Below, piece after piece: positions 41,002 to 49,454 of a stretch of DNA of 64,000 nt. Source of the stretch: Kitasatospora sp. MAA4 (GTDB lineage: Bacteria > Actinomycetota > Actinomycetes > Streptomycetales > Streptomycetaceae). The notes below the pieces were generated by a model. That model was not told where the DNA came from and did no database searches. It saw nothing but the letters and a program-made list of their open reading frames with translations. A program made the translations under genes and the position numbers. Where the stretch lies: NCBI RefSeq assembly GCF_029893355.1, contig NZ_JARZAI010000012.1, positions 62,001 to 126,000 on the forward strand, read 5' to 3'. Every line of letters begins with the position of its first letter. Position 1 is the first letter of the stretch.

Positions 41002-42408
41002 TCAGACGGTCCGGTACAGCTCTGCGATCAGGAAGGCCAGGTCCAGTGACTGGTTCCGGTTGAGCCGGGGGTCGCAGGCGGTCTCGTAGTGCTGGTGCAG
41101 GTCGTGCAGGGAGATCTCGTCTGCGCCTCCGACGCACTCGGTGACGTGGTCTCCGGTCAGCTCGATGTGGATGCCGCCGGGGTGGGTGCCGAGGGTCCGG
41201 TGGACCTCGAAGAAGCCCTTGAGCTCGTCGAGGACGGTGTCCAGGCTCCGGGTCTTGTGGCCGCTGGGCGCCTCGAAGGTGTTGCCGTGCATGGGGTCGC
41301 AGACCCAGAGCACCTGCGCGCCGGAGTCCGTCACCCGCTCCACCAGCCCGGGCAGTACGTCGCGGATCCGGTCCGCCCCCATCCGGGTGATGAAGGTCAG
41401 CCGGCCGGGCTCCCGGTCCGGGTCCAGCCGGTCGATCAGCGCCAGGGCCTCGTCCGGGGTGGTCGTCGGTCCCAGCTTCACCCCGATCGGGTTGCGGATG
41501 CCGGCGGCGAACTCCAGGTGGGCGCCGTCCAGTCGGCGAGTCCGCTCACCGATCCAGACCATGTGCCCGGAGACGTCGTACCGTCCGCCGGTGCGGGCGT
41601 CCGTGCGGGTCAGCGCCTGCTCGTAGTCGAGCAGCAGGGCCTCGTGACTGGTGAAGAACTCGGTGGAACGCAGCGAGCCGGCGTCCACCCCGCAGGCGTC
41701 GATGAAGCGCAGCGCGCGGTCGGTCTCTGCGGCCAGCCACTCGTAGCGCTCGCCGGCCGGCGAGGCGGCGATGAACTCACGGTTCCAGTCGTGTACTTGG
41801 CGCAGGTCGGCGGTGCCGCCCGCGATGGCGGCGCGGACCAGGTTCGCGGTGGCCGCAGAGGCGTGGTACATCCGCTTCAACCGCTCCGGGTCCGGGGTGC
41901 GGGCGGCTGCGGTGAACTCCCTGCCGTTGACCGAGTCGCCCCGGTAGACGGGCAGGGTCACGCCGTCGCGCTCCTCGGTCGGGCGGGATCTCGGCTTGGA
42001 GTACTGGCCCGCCAGTCGGCCCACCTTGATCACCGGGAGCGAGCCGGCGCAGGTCAGCACGGCGGCCATCTGCAGCAGCGTCCTGACCTTGCCGAGGACC
42101 TGGTCGGCCGAGACACCGTCGAAGGTCTCCGCGCAGTCGCCGCCCTGGAGCAGGAAGGCCTCGCCCCGGGCGGCGGCGGCCAGCCGGGTGCGCAGTCGGT
42201 CGCACTCGGCCGCGAAGACCAGCGGTGGGTAGCTCGCCAGCTCGGCGGTGACCGCGCGGAGCGCCGCCCGGTCGGGCCAGTCCGGCTGCTGCTGCGCGGG
42301 GAGGACGTGCGGCGGATCGAGGAGTGGAGCGAGTGCTGGTGTGAGTACCGGGTCAGGAAGGAGATCGGTGACGGTCATGGCTGGGGTACGCGGTGGCGGG
42401 TAGGCCAC
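41002..42408 (-). CDS. Class II DAHP synthase
   Basis: This 468-residue protein starts with GTG at 42408 behind AGGAGG; an ATG at 42378 is possible. It is a plant-type DAHP synthase: AFLLQGGDCAETFDG, the KVGRLAGQYSKPRS loop, WVCDPMHGNTFE, and LTGDHVTECVGG near the end. It condenses phosphoenolpyruvate and erythrose 4-phosphate, the entry to the shikimate pathway. As a dedicated copy beside an anthranilate synthase, it should raise chorismate supply for the cluster, as PhzC-type copies do in phenazine clusters. It is the last gene of a long reverse operon. Confidence 0.93.
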   Translation of the reverse strand: MAYPPPRTPAMTVTDLLPDPVLTPALAPLLDPPHVLPAQQQPDWPDRAALRAVTAELASYPPLVFAAECDRLRTRLAAAARGEAFLLQGGDCAETFDGVSADQVLGKVRTLLQMAAVLTCAGSLPVIKVGRLAGQYSKPRSRPTEERDGVTLPVYRGDSVNGREFTAAARTPDPERLKRMYHASAATANLVRAAIAGGTADLRQVHDWNREFIAASPAGERYEWLAAETDRALRFIDACGVDAGSLRSTEFFTSHEALLLDYEQALTRTDARTGGRYDVSGHMVWIGERTRRLDGAHLEFAAGIRNPIGVKLGPTTTPDEALALIDRLDPDREPGRLTFITRMGADRIRDVLPGLVERVTDSGAQVLWVCDPMHGNTFEAPSGHKTRSLDTVLDELKGFFEVHRTLGTHPGGIHIELTGDHVTECVGGADEISLHDLHQHYETACDPRLNRNQSLDLAFLIAELYRTV

Positions 42409-42418
42409 CGCCCTCCTA

Positions 42419-44644
42419 TCAGGTCAGCGCTGCGGTGCGGTGGCGGGTCAGGGCGGCGACCGCGTTGTCGACGATCCGGCGGCCGGTGCCGTCACCGGCG
42501 GTCATGATCGATTCGGGGTGGAACTGCACGGCCGCGAGCGGCCGGCTGCGGTGCTCCACGGCCATCACCACGCCGTCGTCGGTGACGGCGGTGACCACCA
42601 GCTCGTCCGGCAGGGTGGCGGGGTCGGCGTACAGCGAGTGGTACCGACCGACCTCGAACGTCGGCGGGAGCCCGGCCAGCAGACGGGAGTCCGGGACGGT
42701 GACCCGCGCCCGCGACGGCTTGCCGTGCACCGGCCGGTCGAGGACCCCGAGGGTGCCGCCGAAGTACTCGGCCAGCCCCTGGAGCCCGAGGCAGACACCG
42801 AAGACCGGCAGGTCCAGCCGGTCCGCCTCGGCCAGGGTCGCGGCGAGGTCGAAGTCGGCGGGGCGTCCGGGGCCGGGCGAGAGCACCAGCAGATCGGGCA
42901 TCTCCCGCTCCAGCATCGGCAGATGGCGATCGCTGCGGTAGGTGACCACCTCGGCCCCGGTCTGCCGCAGATAGTCCGCGAGGCAGTGCACGAAGGAGTC
43001 CCGGTGGTCCACCAGCAGGATGCGCAGACCCAGACCCGGCTGCTCCGCGCGGGGCTCGGCCGGCTCGGCGGGCTCGGTCGGGCCGTTCCGGTCGCCGTCC
43101 TGGTCGAGGACCCGGAGCAGTGCCATGGCCTTGAGCTCGGTCTCGGCCTCCTCCGCTGCGGGCACCGAGTCGTGCAGCAGGGTCGCGCCGGCCCGCACGG
43201 TGGCGACGCCGTCCCGCACCTGGATGGTGCGCAGCGTCAGGACGGTGTCCAGGCCGCCGTCGAAGCCGATCCGGCCGACCGCTCCGCCGTACCAGCGCCG
43301 GGGCGAGCGCTCCTCGTGCTCGATGAACCGAAGGGCCGCGAGCTTGGGCGCGCCGGTGACGGTGACGGCCCAGAGGTGCGCCAGGAAGGCGTCCAACGCG
43401 TCCCGGTCCGCGCGGAGTTCGCCCTCGACCCGGTCGACGGTGTGGATCAGGGTCGAGTACATCTCGATCCGCCGCCGGGCGGTCACCCGGACCGAGCCCG
43501 GGACGCACACCCGGGCCTTGTCGTTGCGGTCCACGTCGGTGCACATGGTCAGCTCGGACTCCTCCTTCACCGACCCGAGCAGCTCCCGGACCCGGGCGGC
43601 GTCCTCCAGCGCGTCCCGGCCCCGGGCGATGGTCCCGCTGATCGGCGCGGACTCGACCAGCGTCCGCCGGGCACCGCGCGAGAGGTCGGGACGGACCCGG
43701 ACGAACATCTCCGGCGAGGCGCCGACCAGGTACTCCCCGGATCCGAGGTTCATCAGCAGGCTGTGCGGGGCCGGGTTGCGCTCGCGCAGCCGCTGGAACA
43801 GCACGGAGGGCGGCTGCTCGCACGGGCGGCGGAAGACCTGGCCGGGCACCACTTCGAACAGGTCGCCGGAACGGAACAGCGGCATGGCCCGTTCCACCGT
43901 CCCGGCGTAACCGCCCGGCGCGTGGTCGCGCGACTCGGACGGCGTGCCGGGCACGAAGGGCTCCGCCGCGGTGCCCCGGGGCAGGCCGGCGGTGTCGCCG
44001 CCGGCGTAGCCGAACTCGTAGCGGTGGAGCAGTACTTCGTCCTGCTCCAGGTCGAACTCCATGATCTCGTCCGGGAGGTGCAGGACCAGGTCGCGGTCAT
44101 CGCTCCCGCGCTGCTGGTGGAGCTCGATCGGGTCCAGCTGGAACACCAGGTCGTAGCCGAACGCGCCGTAGAGACCGAGCAGCCGGTCGTCGGGCGTGCT
44201 CAGCGCGGCGACGAGCGCGCGGACCGCGGTGAACACCCCGGCGTGGCGCGTGCGGTCCTCCTCGGCGAAGTGCTCCGGCTGCGGCGGCACCCGGCCGTGG
44301 ATCTCTCCACCCCGGTCGGACACCTCCTGAAGCACGCCCTCCAGCACCCGGCAGAGCGGGGCGAGCAGGACCAGGCCGCGACTGTTCAGCGCGCGCAGCA
44401 CCACCTCGCGGCCGGAGAGCGTGAGTTCCCACGGAGGATCGACGTAGCCGATCGCCCGTCGGGGGCCGCGGAAGAGCAGCATGCCGCGGCGCTGGTCCAG
44501 GGACGCCTCCAGGCCCGCCCTGGCGGCGTGGGCGCCGGGAAGCCGTTCGGTCGTCCGGGCAACCGTCACCTCGCTGGGCGTGGTCCAGTGCCCGTCCGGG
44601 GCGGAGCGGGCCGCGTGCGGGGCCGCCGTCTGCAGCAGTGGCAT
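42419..44644 (-). CDS. Anthranilate synthase, fused TrpE(G)
   Basis: The ATG at 44644 overlaps the upstream TGA (TGATG), giving 741 residues. The N-terminal 500 residues are the chorismate-binding subunit: HSLLMNLGSGEYLVGASPEM, ISGTIARGRDALED, LTMCTDVDRNDKARV, and TGAPKLAALRFIEHEE. The C-terminal 200 residues are the glutamine amidotransferase: ILLVDHRDSFVHCLADYL, the nucleophile Cys in FGVCLGLQGLAEYFGG, and VQFHPESIM. The GLQ form is typical of fused TrpE(G). It makes anthranilate from chorismate; 2-amino-2-deoxyisochorismate, as from PhzE, is a less likely alternative. Confidence 0.92.
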   Translation of the reverse strand: MPLLQTAAPHAARSAPDGHWTTPSEVTVARTTERLPGAHAARAGLEASLDQRRGMLLFRGPRRAIGYVDPPWELTLSGREVVLRALNSRGLVLLAPLCRVLEGVLQEVSDRGGEIHGRVPPQPEHFAEEDRTRHAGVFTAVRALVAALSTPDDRLLGLYGAFGYDLVFQLDPIELHQQRGSDDRDLVLHLPDEIMEFDLEQDEVLLHRYEFGYAGGDTAGLPRGTAAEPFVPGTPSESRDHAPGGYAGTVERAMPLFRSGDLFEVVPGQVFRRPCEQPPSVLFQRLRERNPAPHSLLMNLGSGEYLVGASPEMFVRVRPDLSRGARRTLVESAPISGTIARGRDALEDAARVRELLGSVKEESELTMCTDVDRNDKARVCVPGSVRVTARRRIEMYSTLIHTVDRVEGELRADRDALDAFLAHLWAVTVTGAPKLAALRFIEHEERSPRRWYGGAVGRIGFDGGLDTVLTLRTIQVRDGVATVRAGATLLHDSVPAAEEAETELKAMALLRVLDQDGDRNGPTEPAEPAEPRAEQPGLGLRILLVDHRDSFVHCLADYLRQTGAEVVTYRSDRHLPMLEREMPDLLVLSPGPGRPADFDLAATLAEADRLDLPVFGVCLGLQGLAEYFGGTLGVLDRPVHGKPSRARVTVPDSRLLAGLPPTFEVGRYHSLYADPATLPDELVVTAVTDDGVVMAVEHRSRPLAAVQFHPESIMTAGDGTGRRIVDNAVAALTRHRTAALT

Positions 44645-46611
44645 CAGTAACTCCCTTGGAGTGGAGGTGTCGTCAGGCCGATCGGGTCGGACAGGGCCAG
44701 TGCGTGGTCCGCGGCGCCGATCGCCAGCACGGCGAGTGAGATGGCGTCCGAGTCGGCGAGGGTCACCGAGTCGACCCCCGGTCTGGCGCCGGCGGCGGTG
44801 ACCCAGTGCACGCCTTCGGTGGGCACTCCGAAGGCGAAGCGGCGCGGGTGCGCGGCGCCGGCGGCGTCGAGCAGCCGGTACGGCCGCTCGGCCACGTCGA
44901 GGCCGCCGGTCTCGTAGCGGCCGAGCTCGCAGTCCGCGACCGAGAACGGACGGCACTGGCCGGTGGCCAGCAGATGGCCCAGCAGCGGATCGGCGGTCCG
45001 GCGCAGGTCGGGCTCGGGCAGCCTGGCCTCGATCAGGGCGGTGGCCCTGACCAGCGTGCCGGGCACGGCGGACTCGGCCCGGAAGCCGCCGTTCTCCCGG
45101 TCGCAGACGATCCGGGTGCCGGGCCCGAGGACATCCAGTACGCCCGCCTCGATCAGCGCCGTCATCTCCTCGATCCGGCCGGCCGGCGGCCCGATGGAGA
45201 GGAAGGCGTTGAGCGGGGTGTACCAGCCGTCGAGGTCGTCGCGGTGCGAGCGGCCGGTCAGGCCGCCGTGGTCGACCAGCAGCCGGATCTCGTTGCGCAG
45301 GTCGCGCATGGCGTCGAGGGCGGCCTTCACCGGGCCGTCGACGTTCCCCTCGGCGGCCTGCGCGCAGTCGTCCCGGAGCAGGTCGAGCAGCCAGTCGCGG
45401 AAGTCCGCCGGGCTGCGGAAGGTGGTCCCGGCGTCGGGCCGGGCGACCGCCTCCCAGTCCCAGTGCGCGGCCGGCGGGACGGCGAACTCCGCGAGCAGCT
45501 CCGCCTCCTGCGGGCTTCCCCAGGGCAGCGGCAGGTAGCGGGTACGGAAGGCCTCCGCCGTCGTGGTGCACCCGCGCCGCGCGAGCAGGGCCGTGTAGTA
45601 GACGGCCTCCACCTCCTTGGCGATCAGCGGCCAGAGCTCGGCGCGGAAGTCCAGGCCGCCGTGCGCCGCTGCGGCGCGCAGCCGGTCCAGTACGGCGGGC
45701 ACCAGGACCTGCGGCAGGTGGCGGCCGTGCGCGCCCTTCTGGTTCCTGCCGCGCGAGACGTGCGGCACGCCGCGCCTCGATCCGGCGTACAACCTCGGCT
45801 CCTGGCCGGACGGGCGGTACACCAACCGGCCGTCCCGGCGCTCGAAGAGCCCGCCCCGGCCGCTGGTGAGCAGGGTCAGGTGGTCGAAGAAGTTGAGGCC
45901 GAGTCCGCGCAGCAGTACCGGCTGCCCCGGCAGCAGGGCCGACAGGTCGAGGTCGGCCGGGTTGCCGGGAGGCAGGTAGGTCAGCCCGTGCTGCTCGGCG
46001 AACTCCGTGAACTCCCGTTGCCCGGCGTCCGGTCGGGACGGCAGGTGGCCCTGGGCCAGGACCACGGCGTCGAGCCCGGAGAGCCGGGTCCCGTTGGCGA
46101 GGGCGAGGCACTGCCGGCCGTCCGGCTCGTCGTCCAGCCGTACGGCGCGCATCGGGTGCACGTGGACGGAGACCGCGTCCGCAGCCGTGGCGAGGACTCG
46201 GCGCAGCACCCACTCCAGGTACTGGCCGTACAGCGCCCGCGTCGGGTACGAGTCCGGGGTCAGGTCCCGGATCTCCGCCATGACCTGGTCGTCGTACTCG
46301 CCGAACGCCCCCGTCGGGACCAGGCCGCGGGCCCACTCGTACAGGCTCGGCCCCGGCGCGATCACGCCCTCGGCGCAGACGCTGTCGTCGGTGAACAGGG
46401 TCACCTGGCCGGCCACGGTGTTCATCAGCAGGTGCCGCGACTGGTCGGTGCGCCACACGTTCCCCGCGCCCGGCCGGTGCGGGTCCACCAGGTGCACGGT
46501 GATCCGCCGCCCGTCGGTGCGCGAGCGGGCATTGGCGCAGATTCTCTCCAGTACCGAGAGGCCGCGCGGCCCGGCTCCGACGACGCACACCTGAAACTGA
46601 TTGGCAGTCAT
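44644..46611 (-). CDS. FAD/NAD(P)-binding protein
   Basis: This 655-residue protein starts at the ATG at 46611. The N-terminus has FQVCVVGAGPRGLSVLERIC, the dinucleotide loop of the FAD-NAD(P)-binding family (PF13454), with NVWRTDQSRHLLMNT and VVLAQGHLPSRPD as further conserved parts. The remainder lacks a clear named domain. Such proteins occur in amino-acid-derived secondary pathways as presumed oxidoreductases. It is coupled to the anthranilate synthase by a one-base overlap, so it may act on an anthranilate-derived intermediate. Confidence 0.78.
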   Translation of the reverse strand: MTANQFQVCVVGAGPRGLSVLERICANARSRTDGRRITVHLVDPHRPGAGNVWRTDQSRHLLMNTVAGQVTLFTDDSVCAEGVIAPGPSLYEWARGLVPTGAFGEYDDQVMAEIRDLTPDSYPTRALYGQYLEWVLRRVLATAADAVSVHVHPMRAVRLDDEPDGRQCLALANGTRLSGLDAVVLAQGHLPSRPDAGQREFTEFAEQHGLTYLPPGNPADLDLSALLPGQPVLLRGLGLNFFDHLTLLTSGRGGLFERRDGRLVYRPSGQEPRLYAGSRRGVPHVSRGRNQKGAHGRHLPQVLVPAVLDRLRAAAAHGGLDFRAELWPLIAKEVEAVYYTALLARRGCTTTAEAFRTRYLPLPWGSPQEAELLAEFAVPPAAHWDWEAVARPDAGTTFRSPADFRDWLLDLLRDDCAQAAEGNVDGPVKAALDAMRDLRNEIRLLVDHGGLTGRSHRDDLDGWYTPLNAFLSIGPPAGRIEEMTALIEAGVLDVLGPGTRIVCDRENGGFRAESAVPGTLVRATALIEARLPEPDLRRTADPLLGHLLATGQCRPFSVADCELGRYETGGLDVAERPYRLLDAAGAAHPRRFAFGVPTEGVHWVTAAGARPGVDSVTLADSDAISLAVLAIGAADHALALSDPIGLTTPPLQGSY

Positions 46612-46650
46612 ACTGCTCGCGTCTCCGTCCCCATCGGACTGCGGACTCCG

Positions 46651-47793
46651 TCAGATGCCCAGAGAGCGGCCGATGATCTCTTTCATGATTTCGTTGGTGC
46701 CGCCGTAGATCGGGTGCACCCTGGTGTCCACATAGGCCCGGGCGACCGGGTACTCGCGCATGAAGCCGTAGCCGCCGTGGAGTTGGACGCAGCGGTCGAG
46801 GACGCGCCGCTGGAGGTCGGTGGCCCACCACTTGGCCTGGGCGGCCCGGACCTCGTCCAGCTCACCGGTGTTGAGCTGCTCTACGCACCGGTCGACGTAG
46901 GTGCGCGCGATGTCCAGCTCGGTGGCGATCTCGGCGAGCACGAAGCGGTTGTGCTGGAAGCTCCCGATCGGCTGTCCGAAGGCCGTTCGGCTCTTGCAGT
47001 GCGCAAGGGTGTGGGCGAACGCGGTCTCGGCGCCGGCCACGGCGTACGCGGCGATGCCCAGGCGCTCCTGCGGCAGGTTGTCCGCGAGGTACAGGAAGGC
47101 GCGGCCGGGACGGCCGAGCAGATTGGCGGCCGGCACCCGGACGTTGTCGAAGAACAGTTCGGCGGTGTCCTGGGCCCGCATGCCGATCTTGTCGAGCTTG
47201 CGCCCGCGTTCGAAGCCGGGCATCCCGCGCTCGACCACCAGCAGGCTCAACCCCCGGGAACCGCTGCCCGGTTCGGTCCTGGCCACGACCAGTACGAGAT
47301 CCGCGTGGATGCCGTTGGTGATGAAGGTCTTGGCGCCGTTCAGGACGTAGTCCTCGCCGTCGCGGCGGGCCGTGGTGCGGATCGCCTGCAGGTCGCTGCC
47401 GGCCTCCGGCTCGGTCATCGCGATCGCCGACACCAGCTCGCCGGAGCAGAACCCCGGTAGCCAGCGCTGCCGTTGCTCCTCGTTGGCGAGCTTCAGCAGG
47501 TACGGGGCGACCACGTCGTTGTGCAGGGCGAAGCCGAGGCCGTACGCGCCGACCCGGACGATCTCCTCGCTGAGGGCGGCCCGGAAGCGGAAGTCCGCCA
47601 CCCCTGCGCCGCCGTACTCCTCGGGGACGTCCAGGCCGAGCAGTCCGTGCTTCCCGGCGGCCCGCCACACCTCGCGGTCCACCAGCCCGGCCTCCTCCCA
47701 GCCGGCGTGGTACGGCACCACCTCGCGTTCCAGGAAGGTGCGCACCATGGCGCGGAACTCGCCGAGTTCGGAGGTGAGTTCGTCCTCAGGCAT
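46651..47793 (-). CDS. Acyl-CoA dehydrogenase
   Basis: This 380-residue flavoenzyme carries the acyl-CoA dehydrogenase signatures: AIAMTEPEAGSDLQAI, YVLNGAKTFITNGIHADLVL, AHCKSRTAFGQPIGSFQHNR and the C-terminal LHGGYGFMREYPVARAYVDT with YGGTNEIMKEII. It introduces a 2,3-double bond into an acyl-thioester. With two free carrier proteins nearby the substrate may be acyl-ACP. Its start overlaps the end of the thioesterase gene by 8 bases. Confidence 0.92.
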   Translation of the reverse strand: MPEDELTSELGEFRAMVRTFLEREVVPYHAGWEEAGLVDREVWRAAGKHGLLGLDVPEEYGGAGVADFRFRAALSEEIVRVGAYGLGFALHNDVVAPYLLKLANEEQRQRWLPGFCSGELVSAIAMTEPEAGSDLQAIRTTARRDGEDYVLNGAKTFITNGIHADLVLVVARTEPGSGSRGLSLLVVERGMPGFERGRKLDKIGMRAQDTAELFFDNVRVPAANLLGRPGRAFLYLADNLPQERLGIAAYAVAGAETAFAHTLAHCKSRTAFGQPIGSFQHNRFVLAEIATELDIARTYVDRCVEQLNTGELDEVRAAQAKWWATDLQRRVLDRCVQLHGGYGFMREYPVARAYVDTRVHPIYGGTNEIMKEIIGRSLGI

Positions 47794-48274
47794 GCTGTCC
47801 GCCCGCCCGGCTGATGATCTGCTCGACGGTGGCCACCGCGGCGAGGCGGCCGGACTGGCTGAACCGGATCTCGACCATCGCGTGCCGGGTCGAGCAGCGG
47901 GTCACCTCCGCCTCGATGTCGGCGGGGCCCGGGACGAGCGGTGCGCGGTAGTCCACCGCCAGCGCGGCGGTCAGGAAGCCGGTGCCGTCCGGCAGTGCGG
48001 AGAGCATCGCCAGGCCGGCGAAGTGGTCCACCAGGCAGGCGATCCAGCCGCCGAAGACGACGCCGGGGGTAAGGGTCAGCTCCTCGGGGAAGACCGTGGC
48101 CGAGGTGATCAGTCCGGGCGACCAGGATGTGGCCCTGGGGAGGTTGAGCAGCTCGGCGCACGGCGGGTTGGCGCCCGTGCCGTCGATCAGACCGGTCAGC
48201 ATGCGCCGGCCCTGGGTGTCGGTGTCGTTCGGTGCCACTCCGTGGCGTCTGGACTGGGTGGAAGTGGGCTGCAC
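47786..48274 (-). CDS. PaaI/hotdog-fold thioesterase
   Basis: This 162-residue protein starts with GTG at 48274. The hotdog fold is seen in LTPGVVFGGWIACLVDHFAG (helix after the first strand with the catalytic-region Gly-Gly and Asp) and FLTAALAVDYRAPLVPGPAD, VEIRFSQSGRLAAVATVEQI. Members hydrolyse acyl-CoA or acyl-ACP thioesters. It may release the product or edit mis-loaded carriers. Confidence 0.8.
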   Translation of the reverse strand: MQPTSTQSRRHGVAPNDTDTQGRRMLTGLIDGTGANPPCAELLNLPRATSWSPGLITSATVFPEELTLTPGVVFGGWIACLVDHFAGLAMLSALPDGTGFLTAALAVDYRAPLVPGPADIEAEVTRCSTRHAMVEIRFSQSGRLAAVATVEQIISRAGGQHA

Positions 48275-48341
48275 AGTCGCTCCCGTGGGTAGGGAGGTCC
48301 GGCGCCCGGGGGCGGCACCGGACCTCGACGGAGGGATGGGG

Positions 48342-49454
48342 TCACTTCGCGCTCTCGGTGCGGCCGAGCGCGATCATCTGCTGGATGTTGCGGTGGCGGT
48401 CCGCCATCTCACGCTGGGTCATCGCGTCCACCGCGGCCTTGTCGTCGAGCTCGCGCAGCGCCGCCTCGTCCACCTCGCTGAAACCGAGGACGCCCATCTT
48501 CTGCAGCCCGTCCTGGACTCGCGGGCCGAACAGGCCGATCTCCTTGAGCCCCGGCACGATCCGCATGAAGACCAGGCGGCGGAACTCGCGCTTGGCGGGG
48601 GAGCGCCGGGAGGCCTTGACGGCCTCCTCGCCGTAGCCGAGCCGGTTCCAGATGTCGTCGTCCACGTACCGGTCGCGCAGCGCCCAGCAGCCCTCGATGA
48701 CGAAGTCCTCGCGCTCGCGCAGCTCCGCCTCGGTCAGCTGCGGGTAGTACTGGCGCAGCAGCAGTCGGCCGAACGCGACGTGCCGGGCCTCGTCCCGCGC
48801 GACGTAGGCGCTGAAGGCGCGGGCGAGCGGGTCCTTCAGCCGCTCGCGGTGCACCCCGAAGGTCGCCAGGCCCATGTTCTCGACCAGGATGTGTGCGGCC
48901 AGCACGCCGAAGTCCCAGCGGGGTTCGCGCATCGCGTGCTCGAACATGGCACTGAGCGAGGGGGAGAGGCCGTAGCGGAGGCCGATCTTGGTGCTGATGA
49001 ACCGGTTGAAGCCCTCGACGTGCCGGGCCTCGTCCATCAGCTGGGTCGCCGCGTACATCTTGGAGTCGAGGTCGGAGACGGCCTGGCAGATCTTGCCGAC
49101 GCCGATCAGGGCGAACTGCTCGGAGTGCAGGAACTGCGAGTAGAGCCAGCCGCTGGTGTGCCGGCGGACGGTCCGCCGCTCCTCCTCCGGGAGGCGGTCC
49201 CAGAGCGCGGACCCGGCGATGGAGATGAAGTCGTCCGGAAGGCCCAGCGGGTCGTCCGGGTCCACCTCGTGGTCCCAGTCGAGTCTGTCGTCCATGTCCC
49301 ACTGGCGCTGCTTGCCCTGGACGTAGAGCCGGAGCATCTTCTCGTTGCGGGTGTCGTAGTCCCACTGGAAGACGGCGGTGCCGTTGACCGGGATCGCCTT
49401 GCCGCCCGCGAGCCCGGTCAGCACAGCCTGGTCGGTGTAGTCGATCTGGGTCAC
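48342..49454 (-). CDS. Ferritin-like diiron oxygenase/desaturase
   Basis: The GTG at 49454 overlaps the upstream ligase stop by 4 bases; the product has 370 residues. A four-helix diiron site is readable: Glu112 in FLHSEQFALIG, Glu142 and His145 in MDEARHVEGF, Glu192 in LVENMGLATF, and Glu222 with His225 in RDEARHVAFG. This matches the ferritin-like/RNR-R2-like oxygenase group. Possible reactions include N-oxygenation as by AurF, beta-hydroxylation as by CmlA-type enzymes, or acyl desaturation. The acyl-activating genes nearby favour an acyl or aminoacyl substrate on a carrier protein. Confidence 0.82.
   Translation of the reverse strand: MTQIDYTDQAVLTGLAGGKAIPVNGTAVFQWDYDTRNEKMLRLYVQGKQRQWDMDDRLDWDHEVDPDDPLGLPDDFISIAGSALWDRLPEEERRTVRRHTSGWLYSQFLHSEQFALIGVGKICQAVSDLDSKMYAATQLMDEARHVEGFNRFISTKIGLRYGLSPSLSAMFEHAMREPRWDFGVLAAHILVENMGLATFGVHRERLKDPLARAFSAYVARDEARHVAFGRLLLRQYYPQLTEAELREREDFVIEGCWALRDRYVDDDIWNRLGYGEEAVKASRRSPAKREFRRLVFMRIVPGLKEIGLFGPRVQDGLQKMGVLGFSEVDEAALRELDDKAAVDAMTQREMADRHRNIQQMIALGRTESAK

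Noticed and set aside
41002..44644. A phenazine cluster, because of the DAHP synthase and chorismate-amination genes
   Set aside because: No PhzF, PhzD, PhzG or PhzA/B-like genes are present, and the fused TrpE(G) looks like a true anthranilate synthase.
42419..46831. A single 1470-residue protein on the reverse strand
   Set aside because: The open frame continues upstream of TrpE(G) only through the antisense-like reading of another gene. The ATG at 44644 overlaps the upstream stop and starts a normal TrpE(G) protein.
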